Part shown: positions 23,263-34,331 of the stretch, piece after piece
Position numbering within the stretch: position 1 is the stretch's first letter
How the letters are laid out: each line of letters starts with the position of its first letter
Program-made: the position numbers and the translations under genes
The notes under the pieces: generated by a model
Seen by the model: only the letters and a program-made list of their open reading frames with translations
Told to the model about the DNA's origin: nothing
Database searches by the model: none
NCBI GenBank assembly: GCA_027625915.1
Contig: JANTQA010000047.1
Span: 15,190,001-15,254,000, forward strand
Reading direction: 5' to 3'
DNA: 64,000 nt
From: Anaeramoeba flamelloides
Lineage: Eukaryota > Metamonada > Anaeramoebidae

Positions 23263-23797
23263 TAAACTAAATTCCAAAAAATTTGAACCAATTTTAAACC
23301 ATTGGGATAATAAAAATACTATATTTATAATTTAATTTGGGAATAATTTTGATTTTACAATCTATTTCATTTTTTGTCTATTTTGTTTTGTTTTCATTTC
23401 CTTTTTTCCAGTTCTTAATCTTTTTTCTTCAATCAGGAAATTTTTTTGATGGTTGATAGAAGGTTAGTATTGAGTTGTGAAATTGAAAAATCACAAACAA
23501 TTGGTAGATGGTATCTGATCATTTGATCGATTAAAAATTGTTTATGAAATTTCAACAAATTTACCAATATATTTTTTATTCTACTCCTTTCATTAATTTA
23601 GGACACACATATTTTTATTTTTTCATTTTTTTTTTTTTTTCTTTTATTTGGATAAAAATGATTAATTATTAAAATATTAATACATGGGTAACTTAAATGT
23701 TGTTTAATATTAAGTTTGGAAAAATACAATAAATTTATTTTTTTTTTTTTTCTTATTTTTAATTTTGGGAGTGTCCAAATTTTTGGAATGGGGTGTA
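23263..23797 (+). repeat. Dispersed repeat R1, diverged copy 3
   Basis: The start TAAACTAAATTCCAAAAAAT and the end TTTTTGGAATGGGGTGTA are altered versions of the R1 ends. Internal landmarks (TTTGATTTTACAATC, GTTGATAGAAG, TTTGATCGAT) match the copy at 51122 best, so these two form a subfamily. Confidence 0.6.
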
Positions 23798-24611
23798 GAT
23801 TGTTTTAAAAGGGATTTTATATAGTAAAAAAAAATAAGTTTTGATAAAATTTCTATACATTTCGCATCTAAACTTAACAATGGTAATAGATTATAAAAAA
23901 AACCCGTTATCAATAAACCCAAATAATAAAGTTTTAATATCATAACTAGTCGTATTTAAAAGAAAAAACTAAAAACTTTATTTGTTTGATTTTTGATAAA
24001 AATGGAATTTTGTAATTTCAGAAATTTACATTTTTAACCAAAGTGTTTTTGTTTGAAACAATATTCGTATATTATTTTGAGTCAAACAATTATTTAAATG
24101 AATGAAAAAATAACTACAGAATAATTTACAACCTTTTATATTTTTTAAACTTTTTGACGTTAATTTTGATTTTCCCACCGTTTGACTGGCACAGAACACT
24201 AAAGTTATATCGATCATTCAAAAAAAAAATCCAGATCTAACGTAAATAGATTCTGTAATTATGTCAGAGAAATGAAAACTTTACACGAAAAAACAAAAAA
24301 TGAAATAGTTTAAAAAAACAAAAATATTTCCAAATTTCAGGAAATTGTGATATTATTATTCTGTAATTATTTTAACTGTGTTATATATTTTGAAATTTAG
24401 TTTAGATACTAATATAAATATGTATATATATATATATATCTTCATAAACAAATGAAAATATATAAAAGAAAAAAAAAATAAGAAACATTTATGAAAAAAA
24501 TAATAATTTCGAATCGAAGAATTGATTAATTTCTAATTTTGAACAAAATATTTAAAGCAAGTTAAAGTACAGGTATGGAATATAATTTGACAAAGATGAG
24601 TGGGATGGGAT

Positions 24612-26012
24612 TTAAAGATCACTGGGAAAAAATTCTGTATATTTTTCATGTTGGGGATTTGGTAATTCATAATCTGGAACTTCACGATATAATTTGTTAT
24701 AGAATTTCCATAAAACTTCGAGTTGCTTTTTATAAATCTTGGTTACCTTTGAGAAATTGTCGTTGCAATTAAAAGTGATTATATCTTGTGTTGTTAAAGT
24801 TTTATAATTGTCCTCAAATTCCATTGTAATATTCCTCTCGTGTCTCATTGGCAATTGGTGAAATTTGGCATGAACTTGATCTAATCTTTTGATCCATCTT
24901 TTTTTATAAAAAAACTCAAAGTAGATCATTGAGTAATCTTCAGTCAGTCGAGTGTACCTCTTTAAATGCGATTGGACAAGTTCTGCATATCCAGGATAAT
25001 GTTCATCAAATTTGAGAATAAAATCCCGTCTCAATGGCTTTGGGATGTGTGAGTACCTCGCATACTTGTAACGAGGATATTTTTTTTTTTTGATGAGGCC
25101 GTAGAGGGGATCGTCTTTATAATAGGTCATCTTTTTTTTTCTTTTCTGGTAAACCTTGGGAACACCTTTTGGTGTGAACATATAATCTCTTGTAATCGGC
25201 TGGTTGAAAAAGAAATCGTCATCCAACAAGATGAATTTATTCGACAGGCCGGGGATCTTGTGCGCGATCGAGTAGACCGCAAAGGAGTTAAAGGTTGGGC
25301 AATGGTCCTCGTTTTCGATCAACGTACACCGATCAATAATTTTGATTTTGCTGGGGTAATCCTTTTTGATCCAGTATGGGGGATCGGTATTGGAATTGAT
25401 CAAAATATAAATGGTGTCAACCCAAGGCAAATATTTGTAAACAGCCCGTAAGGAAAATTGGAATTCATAATTGTATCGGTTCCGTTGGTTCATGTCGTTC
25501 ATTATCCCTCCCCATGAAAAGACGACATCAATTTTTCCTTTGTCTTCAACAATCTCCTTTTTGATTTGGTACAGTTTGTTTTCTTTTTCATAATTTTTTT
25601 TCCTTTCCTCAAGATCCTTTTTATCTTTTTGAATCATTTGTTTGTCTTTTTCGAGCTCGAGTTTTATTTTTTCAGATTCTTTTTTTGTGCTTGCATTTTC
25701 TAAGTCCCTTTCTTTTTTGGTAATTTCCTTTTCTTTTTGTTCTATTTGTAACTCTTTGAGTTCTATTGAAATCCAGTTTTTCTTTACTTTCACACCAATT
25801 TTTTCAACCTCGCTTTTTGTAAAGAATTGTAGGTCTCGATCGGTGAAATTTATTAAAGATTCTGGTTTGCAAAAAATTAAAACCAAAATGAAAAGAAAAG
25901 TAAAAATGAGAAGGATTTTTTTGTATTGTATTTTCTTCAAGTTACACTTTACAAAAAAAGCTGAAAAAGATTTTTTGAAAAACAACATTATCCAAAAAAG
26001 GAGAAATCCCAA
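24612..26012 (-). CDS. Stealth-family sugar-phosphate transferase (466 aa)
   Basis: Type II membrane protein of the Stealth family, which includes GlcNAc-1-phosphotransferase alpha/beta (GNPTAB) and bacterial capsule hexose-phosphate transferases. A membrane anchor lies at residues 32-48 and a charged coiled-coil stem at about 82-155. Conserved region 1 is IDVVFSWG (161-168). Region 2 spans about 183-290: FSLRAVYKYLPWVDTIYIL, then CPTFNSFAVYSIAHKIPGLS and FILLDDDFFFNQP. Region 3 lies at about 321-368 (SHIPKPLRRDFI... YTRLTEDYSMIYFEFFY). Region 4 lies at about 405-422 (LTTQDIITFNCNDNF). The Asp-rich DDD motif in region 2 and Arg/His of region 3 are intact, so the enzyme is probably active. The likely site is the Golgi lumen, transferring a sugar phosphate to a glycan. 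Whether it makes lysosomal-type tags or surface polymers cannot be told. It is a single exon with no Notch-like or DMAP repeats. Confidence 0.93.
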   Translation of the reverse strand: MGFLLFWIMLFFKKSFSAFFVKCNLKKIQYKKILLIFTFLFILVLIFCKPESLINFTDRDLQFFTKSEVEKIGVKVKKNWISIELKELQIEQKEKEITKKERDLENASTKKESEKIKLELEKDKQMIQKDKKDLEERKKNYEKENKLYQIKKEIVEDKGKIDVVFSWGGIMNDMNQRNRYNYEFQFSLRAVYKYLPWVDTIYILINSNTDPPYWIKKDYPSKIKIIDRCTLIENEDHCPTFNSFAVYSIAHKIPGLSNKFILLDDDFFFNQPITRDYMFTPKGVPKVYQKRKKKMTYYKDDPLYGLIKKKKYPRYKYARYSHIPKPLRRDFILKFDEHYPGYAELVQSHLKRYTRLTEDYSMIYFEFFYKKRWIKRLDQVHAKFHQLPMRHERNITMEFEDNYKTLTTQDIITFNCNDNFSKVTKIYKKQLEVLWKFYNKLYREVPDYELPNPQHEKYTEFFPSDL

Positions 26013-27817
26013 AAAAAAAAAATGATAATGTTTAAGGATATGTTCTCTTCAAATCTCAGTACATTTCAAAGACCTACGCTATTTCAAAGATTTTCCCCTG
26101 AAAGGAGTTGAATTAGTTTAGCACCGGCTGGTACATTTTGCAAATTGTTTGCAGTGTTTCATAAAGACTTAATGTTTGTGATTTGTTTAGACGTTTTGGA
26201 GTGTATTTTACCTCAATCTCTCGAGTGTAAATTTGCATGTATTTTTGTCTTCAATTTTTCGTTCAACCAATTGTCACTTTGTTTATTTTTTGATAAGAAT
26301 TATTTATAAAAGCAAAAATGGAATATTTTTAAAGAGGGCTTTTAAACAGAGAAAATGAAAAGTCATTCCAATTATATACTTTCCTACCCTCGTTGGAATT
26401 TTTTTTACTTATTTCTTGGATTTTTATCCAAGGGATAATAATCACTTATTAATTATCATTCCCAAAGAATAATTAACTTATTTCTTCAAGAATATGATTA
26501 AACCTGATAGAAAAGTCATTTATCAAATTTTGAAACATCTTTCATTATTTTTTAAAGCACTTTTTTCTCTCAATTACTTTTTGAATAAAACGATCCCAAT
26601 ATTTTTTTGTTTCATTTTTTTGAAAAAATAGAAAGAATAATAATTTTTACAGTTTATTAAATAACGCGTGTTGAAGTTTTAATATGTGTTTTTGAAAATT
26701 GTCTTTCTATTTTGAAATTACTATTGTTTTTTTTTTTTAAAAAATGGTTTTCTTTTTTTCTTGAACTGTGGTTTTTAGTTTTTATTTTGTATTTAATGAA
26801 AAATACAGTCCAGTTCAACTAAACTTTCAAATCAAACAATATGTAAAATAGATCATATTATCAAAGTGTTTTTCGACAACCTTCAAGTCCAACCTCCTGA
26901 GAAAAAAAGAGATCTAATTGAACCAAATTTAAACAAAACAACACCAAAATCCACAACAAACAAATCTTTCAATTTGAATAAATACAAAAAAAAATCAATA
27001 AAAAGGATCAAAAGAGTTTCTTTAAAACTTTTTTACTGGTACCTCCACATATTAACTAAAATGAGAATCAATTTTTCAAAGTTTTTTTAAAAAAGAAATG
27101 AACCAAAAATTTCATTTCATTTTCCTTTTTTCCTTAAACCTATCGTCTTCAAATCATATCTTGTAATTGGTTGACTTTATTGAATCGACTCATTCTTTTT
27201 TTTCCTCTATTGGATGAAATAAGAATCCAAAATGAAAGAATAGTTCATATTGAATCAAAAAGTTAATTAACCCAAATTTTATTTGATATAAAATTCTACA
27301 AGAACATGGCCAACGACCAAATTATTTATAAATCAATTGATTTTCAACAAGTTTAATATAATGGGAGGAAATTAAATCTCTTATAAGATCAAGTTTCATA
27401 GATTATAATAAGATCTTTCAATTTTTCAATCAAAATATAAGAAATAATATTTTTGATAACTTTGAATAAATATTTCGATTATGACTTAGAGAATGGCAAT
27501 ATTATCTTCAAGATAGACCCCCTTTTTAAAAATAAGCATACCCCTGAAAATTTTTCATTTCAACAACAGATAAAAAAAGAAAACAACTGAAAAAAGTTGA
27601 AAATCAATACTTAAAAACACATTTTTGAAAAAACCACAACAAAAGTTTGAAAAATAAAAATTTAAACAAGTCAACAAGGGTTATTGAACAGACTGTAAAT
27701 TTTTTTTGTTTTTATGAAATCTCTCAAATAAATTAATTTCTAATAGTTTATATGAATAAATCACATTTGAAAATCTAATTTTATTTTTTAAAGTCACTAA
27801 TAAGAAATCAAATATTT
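26013..27817. other. Intergenic region upstream of the Stealth gene
   Basis: This 1.8-kb stretch should hold the Stealth promoter. No motif can be assigned. A possible orphan exon lies at 26866-27090. Confidence 0.4.
26866..27090 (+). CDS. Possible orphan exon
   Basis: From an AAAG boundary the frame reads FFDNLQVQPPEKKRDLIEPN and continues Asn/Lys/Thr-rich to a stop at 27090. Codons use C at the third position more than surrounding DNA, which suggests coding. There is no in-frame ATG at the start and no linked exon, so it may be a last exon of an unseen small gene or a relic. It matches no family that I recognise. Confidence 0.25.
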   Translation: MFFDNLQVQPPEKKRDLIEPNLNKTTPKSTTNKSFNLNKYKKKSIKRIKRVSLKLFYWYLHILTKMRINFSKFF

Positions 27818-27819
27818 AA

Positions 27820-29464
27820 ATAAACTAAAATTCAAAATAAATGGCCCACCTTATATTTCAATTTTGAATTGCTTTTGTATCGTTTTGAAGTTTTTCCTCT
27901 CACAATGAAAAGTTTGCAAATAAATCATTTTTTCTCTTTTTTATTTTTTCAAAAGTGTTTTGTTAAAATGGAAAATGAAAATGAAAAATTTGAAAGAAGT
28001 AACAGATGAATTAATGAAAAAATTGGTTTCAAATATGACAAAGAGATTAGATTTAGTTATTCAAAGGGAAGGAGAATCGATAAATGGGTTTTATTAATTT
28101 TTAAAAAAAATTTTTTTCATGTAATGCTTCATTCAAAATAAATGGCCCAATTTTTTTCAACAGTTTTTTTTTAACTTTTTTTATTTTATTTTTTGAAGAA
28201 AAAAAAATACCCCTGGAGTAGTGAACCAAATACAAAAATAAAAATTTTGATATTATAATAGATAACTACAAGTATTAAAAATATTTTTCTTTAAATTTTG
28301 ATTTTTGATGGGCCAATGATTTTGAAAGATAGTTTACTTGAATATCAGAAAAGAATTACTGATAAATTCAAATAAATATCTGAAAATTTTCACTTCATTA
28401 TCCATTTTACAAATTATTTTACACAAGCTTTGAAGAAAGTATTTTATTCTTTTAAATGTTAAAAAACTTTTTTAAATTGGCTAAGTTTCAAAAGGTTCTT
28501 TTTCTTGAGTTGTTTTAAAAGTTGAGATATGAGATTATAAAATGGGAAATTAAAGGAACAATTTTATTAAATATATTTGAAATTATCAGTACCATTTATT
28601 TGATTCACAGATAATTATTATAAATCTTGAAATATAAAAGATTAGGCAATATTCTTTTGAGTACTTCAATAGTAAAAATAAACAAAATGTTATAAGGAAA
28701 ACCAGTTATTTGATATTATCTATTATTATTATTTTTTTTTTCGAGTTTTAATTTGAAAGAGTTATATTTGTTTGAAAATATTTGAAAAAAAAATAAGGAA
28801 TAAAAAATTTTATTGATATGTTAAATACTTTGGTTATTAATTTACTGAGGTATTTTAGAATTTGATTAGGAATTACTATTTTGATATAATAAAATTAAAA
28901 AGTTATTACGAGGGTAGTAAAAGTTGTATTTTACTCCATTTACAAAAGTAACCCCCCTTTCAAAATCATTACCAATTAAAAATCAAATTTAAAAAAAAAT
29001 ATTTTAATAATTGAAGTTATCGATTAATATATGTAAATTTCGATTTTAACATTCAGTTCTATACTCAAGAGATATTTATTTTTTGACTAAAAATAAAAAA
29101 AAAAAAAAAAAAAACTTTGAAAGAAAAATTGTGACATTTATTTTGAAAGAAACAAAACATAAAAACTAGAAAATTTAAATAAGTAAATAAAACCCATTTA
29201 TCGATTCTCCTTCCATTTGAATAACTAAATCTAATTTCTTTTTCATATTTGAAACCAATTTTTTCATTAATTCATCTGTTACTTCTTTAAAATTTTTCAT
29301 TTTCATTTTCCATTTTAACAAAACATTGTTGAAAAAATAAAAAAGAGAAAAAATGATTCATTTGCAAACTTTTCATTATGAGAGGAAAAACTTTAAAACA
29401 ATAAAAAAGATATTCAAAATTCAAATGTAAGATGGGCAATTTATTAGGATCTTTAGTTTATTAT
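27820..29464. mobile_element. Foldback element FB2 with a small open frame in each arm
   Basis: The left arm (27820-28101) and right arm (29180-29464) are inverted copies of about 280 bp, enclosing about 1.07 kb. Outer ends are TAAACTAAAATTCAAAAT on the left and, inverted, TAAACTAAAGATCCTAAT on the right. Both arms carry a 40-43 codon open frame beginning MKMKN and ending GESINGFY (27975-28097 plus; 29175-29306 minus). A smaller inverted pair (TTCAAAATAAATGGCCCA at 28132 and TGGGCCAATGATTTTGAA near 28309) is nested next to the left arm. It has the layout of a foldback DNA element. No transposase is seen in the centre. Confidence 0.75.
28131..28327. mobile_element. Nested small hairpin element inside FB2
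   Basis: About 195 bp bounded by TTCAAAATAAATGGCCCA and its approximate inverse. The left end repeats the outer terminus of FB2 itself, so this is probably a deletion derivative of FB2 inserted into it, or a duplicated end. Confidence 0.5.
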
Positions 29465-29622
29465 CCAAAATAAGAACTTTAAATTTTATAGTTTTGAGTT
29501 CTTTTTTATATTTTTTTGAAATAAAAAAATCGAAAAATTGATTTAAAATATGCTGAATAAAGAAATTATGGTATTTTTTGAGTTTAAAATAATTATTTTA
29601 GATTTTTTTTTGGAACGAGGTA

Positions 29623-29827
29623 TAGTCAGTTCCACTTTTAAGACATAAACTTTGAACGAAATTAAAGACACATAAAAACCTCAAATTAAGGCAAAAAATG
29701 CACATTTTTTGGAATTTTTTTTTTTACAAATTTGTTCACTAGAATTTGAATTTTGTGCCTTAATTTGAGATTTTTTTTGTGCCTTAAATTTCGTTCAAAG
29801 TTTGTACCTTTAAAGTGGAACTGAATG
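29623..29827. mobile_element. Hairpin element family A, copy 3
   Basis: About 205 bp flanked by TA on both sides. The left end is TAGTCAGTTCCACTTTTAAG and the right end CTTTAAAGTGGAACTGAATG. It is a nearly complete palindrome with ACCTCAAATTAAGGC pairing to GCCTTAATTTGAG. Confidence 0.85.
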
Positions 29828-30874
29828 TATTTTTTTATAATATATTATAAAACATTTTGATTTTTTTTTAATATAATTTTTTTATTCATTACCTTCACAG
29901 ACAATAAAATATTCTCTTTGCTTAGAAGAAAATATGCTTTTTTTTTGTAAAATAATCAGAAAACAGGGGGAATTTTGTTGAACTTTTCAAAAATGTTAAA
30001 AATGCAATTGTAAAAACAATAACTCATTTCTGATAATTGTATATAAGGAATTATACACCTTTTATCTTTTTCAAAAATTATGATTGTTGGAATATTCCTT
30101 TTAAAGGATTTTTTGAACTTGAATCAGGATAGTGAAACATGAAAACTTTAATTAAATTCAATATTATGTTTGTTAAAGAACTAAAATAAATAAGAGATGA
30201 ATCTTGAAAAATATCAATTTTTGGAATATTTTCTGATAAAATTTGACTTTTATTTAAATTATTTTTTGAATCAAGAAATCTGTACAGATGAATTTTGGGA
30301 TTTCATCAAAGAAAAAACAATAAAAAAAAATTTTAGGGTGTGTACATTTTAAATAAAACATTTCTTTCTGAACACCCAAACCAAACAAGAAAGATTACAT
30401 TTTTAAAGAAACTTATCAAAAATAAAGAATGAAAAAAAAATAATAACCAATGTATATTTTCAAAAATTATTGTTTAAATTTATCTTCAATTTTGGATGAG
30501 TTCAAACAAATAATTAACCTTAATCTATGAAAATATTACTATTTAAAATTAACTAACCAGATTCCTTTTTTTTACAATTTTTTTTTAAAATTCAATTTTC
30601 AAATATTTTTTTCAAACAAAGTAAAAAAAAGAATATGGTTAAAAAGATTATAAGAAAAATGATAGAATTATCAAAATCCAAAAAAAAAAAACAAAATAGA
30701 AAAGATTAAACTCTAAAACAAAGGAAAATTGAGTGAAAAAATAGAAGCCAGATAAAAAATTATTTTGTGTTTTCAAAAATAAATAATTACCAAATTAACT
30801 AATATGATCACTTAATTTTATTTTTTATTGTTAATGAAAAAATTTATTCTGAAAATTTTTATATTAATAAATTA

Positions 30875-31407
30875 TAAACTAAAATTCAAAATTTCCCACA
30901 CAGCTAAAACGTTCCAAACAATCACAATAATACAATTTCATTGAAATTTGAGATAATTTTGATTTTTGTAAAATATGATAATCATTTTTTCATCTTTTAG
31001 TTTTTGTTTTCATTTCATTGTTTGAATTACGTAATTTGCTTCGTTGGATCAAAATTTTTCTAAAAGGTTTATATTATCTTAAAGTCGAGTTGTTCCAAAT
31101 AGAAGAACTCAAATAAAATTAGTTGGTAGTATCTAACCTTTGATCGATCAATATTCCTAATAGAATTTAAACAAATTTACCAATGTATTTTTTTTTTTTG
31201 CTCTCTCCAAAATTTTTAACACACCCATGATTTATTTGTATTGATAATTATTTATTTTTTGTTTTTTGAGTATTTTATTTTATAAAAAGGTGTTAACATT
31301 TCAATTAGTGAATGGTTCTAATTTGGTAAATCTTCGAGAAGTGGTTAAATAAGTTTTTTTTTCACAAATCGAATTTTGGTGTGTTAAAAATTTTTAATTG
31401 GGGTTTA
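30875..31407 (+). repeat. Dispersed repeat R1, copy 4
   Basis: About 533 bp with the same ends and internal landmarks as copy 2 at 21010, to which it is most similar. Confidence 0.8.
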
Positions 31408-31932
31408 TGTTATTTAAGATTTATTTTACAATAGAATTACAATTCTTATTTTTCTTTGACCCATCTAATTTATTTTTGTTTCAAGAAAAAATTTAATTTT
31501 TAATTTTTTGTTTTGATATGAAGATTAATTCAAGAAGAATCAATTATATCAAATAATATAAATAATAATAGTTAATTAATTATTTTTTGTTTATTTTTTC
31601 TTAAAAAAATTTTCATCTTTTTAAGTATCATTTTCAAATTGGTAGGTAATTTTTTTAAAAGGAATTTATTTGATACTCTCATATTTAATCAACGATAATG
31701 TATATAGCTAACGAAATAATTTGAATAAATCATTGTATTATAAACCTTGGTACCCAAAATTGATAAAATATACGTACCTACCAATCCTGAAGAAGAAGTA
31801 ATTTATTTTTTTTTAATTACACTTTTTATCATTGAGATCCTAATAATTTTTATTTGTTGTTTCATTTTTGTAAATGAAAAGAAGTGTAATTCTACAATAT
31901 CCTTTTTGTACTATACTAACCCAATTATTACA

Positions 31933-32128
31933 CAGCAAGTTTCACTTTTAAGGCATACACTTTCAAAAGAAATTTAAGGAACAATTAAAATCTCAAATTA
32001 AGGTACAAAATTCAGATTCTAGTAGAATACATTGTAAAAAAAATAATTACAAATTTTGTTCCTTAATTTGAGATTTTATGTGTCTTTAATTTCGTTGAAA
32101 GTTTGTACCTTGAAAGTGGAACTGACTG
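31933..32128. mobile_element. Hairpin element family A, copy 4
   Basis: The left end is slightly changed (CAGCAAGTTTCACTTTTAAG) and the right end is intact (AAAGTGGAACTGACTG then TA). It is about 196 bp and palindromic throughout. Confidence 0.8.
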
Positions 32129-33199
32129 TATGGAAAAAAACTAAGGAAAGAGACAGTTTCTATCTTTTTAGTGTACTTTTCTTTTCTTTTTTTTTCTTTA
32201 AATTTTTGATAAACAAAATTTTGTAAGATCTTAAATCCTAATCAAATTTAATTTTCTAGTTTCAAGTTTATTTATAAAGTAGTTTGTTTAATGAACTCTT
32301 AAAAATGAATAAAAATTTTAAGAAAAATTTCTTTGATTTTTTGCATAAATAGATATATAATGTACAGAAGAGACATTTAAAAAGTATTCAAAATACTCTT
32401 AATTCAAAAATAAAAGTTTTAGAATTTTTAATTCAAATTCCATTATTTTATAGCATTTAAATAGACTTTTTTATCATTTTTTTTTGAAGAGATATAAATT
32501 GTATCTTTATATTTTATATCCCATTTTCTACTTTAAAACAAGTAATCTTTATAAAACTTTGAAATTTTTTTATGAATATCTTTTGTTTTGTAGGTAACTC
32601 CAAAGATAGAATAAATTTATCAAATTTATTCAATAATTTATAATTTAAACTTGCTTATTGAAAAAAAAATTTTCTTAAATAGGAAAACTAACCTCTTTCC
32701 AAGTTCATTCTTGGCAAAATTTAAATTCAAAGAAAGGAATATATTTAACTTAAGTTCACATTCTGAATTATTCTTGGTTATCAATATTTTTTTTTTTTTT
32801 ATAATTGCACAAATAGCATTGGAATTTTAATTTTTAGAGTTCAAATCAAAAAAAAAAAAAGTACACATTCATATAACATTCCGTATGTGCCTTCATAGAT
32901 CGAGATATGGACAAATGTTAATTATAAACCTTTTAACAAACCCTTTGCCAACAATTTCTTCAAAAACAGTATCTTTTGACATTTATATGTGAAATTCTAT
33001 ATTTTTTCGAATTTTAGTACCAAAGAAAAAATAAAATAGAAAATTTTTTTGTTTTTTCCAAATTTTTGAAATTATCTGTTGTTAAGTTAAAGAAAAAGTG
33101 AATATAATTTAACAATGAAATACCCTTCAAATGTAATAAGAGTACACTTCCATAAAACATTACTTCATCATCTTTAAAATATTCATACGGCAATTATTA

Positions 33200-33700
33200 T
33201 TTTCAAAGTTAAGTGATTAGCCTCTACTAATGTGAAGTCAAAAATTAAAGTATTCTGTTATTGGTTGCAAATCAAAATGTTTCCCATTGTCAAAAGGTAC
33301 CTAAAAAAACTGATTAGAAAGTTGTTCTATTTTTTTCTATCATAAATTAAAAAATGATCCTTGTATTCATAAAAAATCCCAAGAATTTCAGAAAAAAAAA
33401 TGTATTTCCAATAAATTTAAAGGTTGAATTATCAATTTGTAGACTCCAAAGTTGCAAAATATCTTTCTTAAATTTATCTGTGAAATGTTGTTTAACTACT
33501 AAACAAATGTAGATTAGTTGCTAAAAAATTATTTAATAGAATCTTTTGACAAATTATTTCACAATTATTGGAAATATATTGATGCTGCAATTATCTCTAT
33601 CAAAAGGAAACAAAACTAACCATTCTTTGAATTTTTTATGTTGATCATTATTGAGTTAATCTTTGAAATTAAAAAATTAAAAATATAGTTAACTTTTGTT
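33200..33700 (+). repeat. Diverged dispersed repeat R2, copy 1
   Basis: It shares an ordered series of landmarks with 61960-62370, for example a GGTTGAATTATCAAT / GGTTGGATCATCAAT pair, TCTTTTGACAAATTATTTC / TCTTTTGTAAAATTATTTC and GGAAACAAAACTAACCAT / GGGAACAAAACTAATCAT. No open frame survives, so the nature of the element is unknown. Confidence 0.6.
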
Positions 33701-34331
33701 ATTTCTAAATATGAATTAAACAATACTCGAATACTATTATTTGGATTCCAATTTTTAGATTTGGAAAAGGAATCAAAAAGAAAAATTTCCAAAAATGAAA
33801 ATTAATAATAGTTATCATTAGTAAAAAATGTAATAATTTATTGTTCAATAATATTTATAATAGATTTTTTTCGAGGCATGCGAGCCATGTAGCACTAAAA
33901 TCATTTACACCCAATTACAACTTACTTTGATTCTAGAGAAATCTATGGTGAGGCTAATCCCTTAAGACCCATGATTTAATTTTTATATAATATTGATTAT
34001 AATTCAAGTTTTTAAAAATAACAAAAAAAAAAAAAAATTAAAACCATTTAAAACCATTTTAAAAAAGTGTGATCAAAAAAGTTTTTTTTTTTAATAAATT
34101 TGCGAAAACTAGGCCAATTGAAGTTTGTAAACCTTTTTATGGATACTTTGGAAAATTTTTATGTAACACTTTTTTAAAATTACTTAAACATTAATTACAT
34201 TATAATTTCTTAAAAATTTAGAGAAAATTAACAGATCTTTAAAACTGAATTAGTTTTCATTTTCTAAATATAAACAAATAAATTTATAATTTAATTATTG
34301 TACAAAATTTGCATTTTGTGCCAAAATTATA

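Larger units (their letters stand above)
20832..24611. other. Gene-free interval between convergent genes
   Basis: No complete gene is seen. It contains repeat R1 copies 2 and 3, a (TA)n tract and very long T runs. A possible orphan terminal exon lies at 22219-22280. Confidence 0.5.
29830..34331. other. Gene-free interval with repeats
   Basis: No gene is supported. It holds R1 copy 4 (30875-31407), family A copy 4 (31933-32128) and one copy of a diverged repeat (33200-33700). A short frame at 31747-31977 encodes PKIDKIYVPTNPEEE and a hydrophobic stretch, but lacks an ATG and runs into element A. Confidence 0.45.

Noticed and set aside
26805-26835. TACAGTCCAGTTCAACTAAA, resembling a family A end
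   Set aside because: No inverted partner was found downstream and the match needs several changes.
31747-31977. 76-codon frame with a hydrophobic stretch
   Set aside because: No ATG at its start, and its end is simply the family A element.
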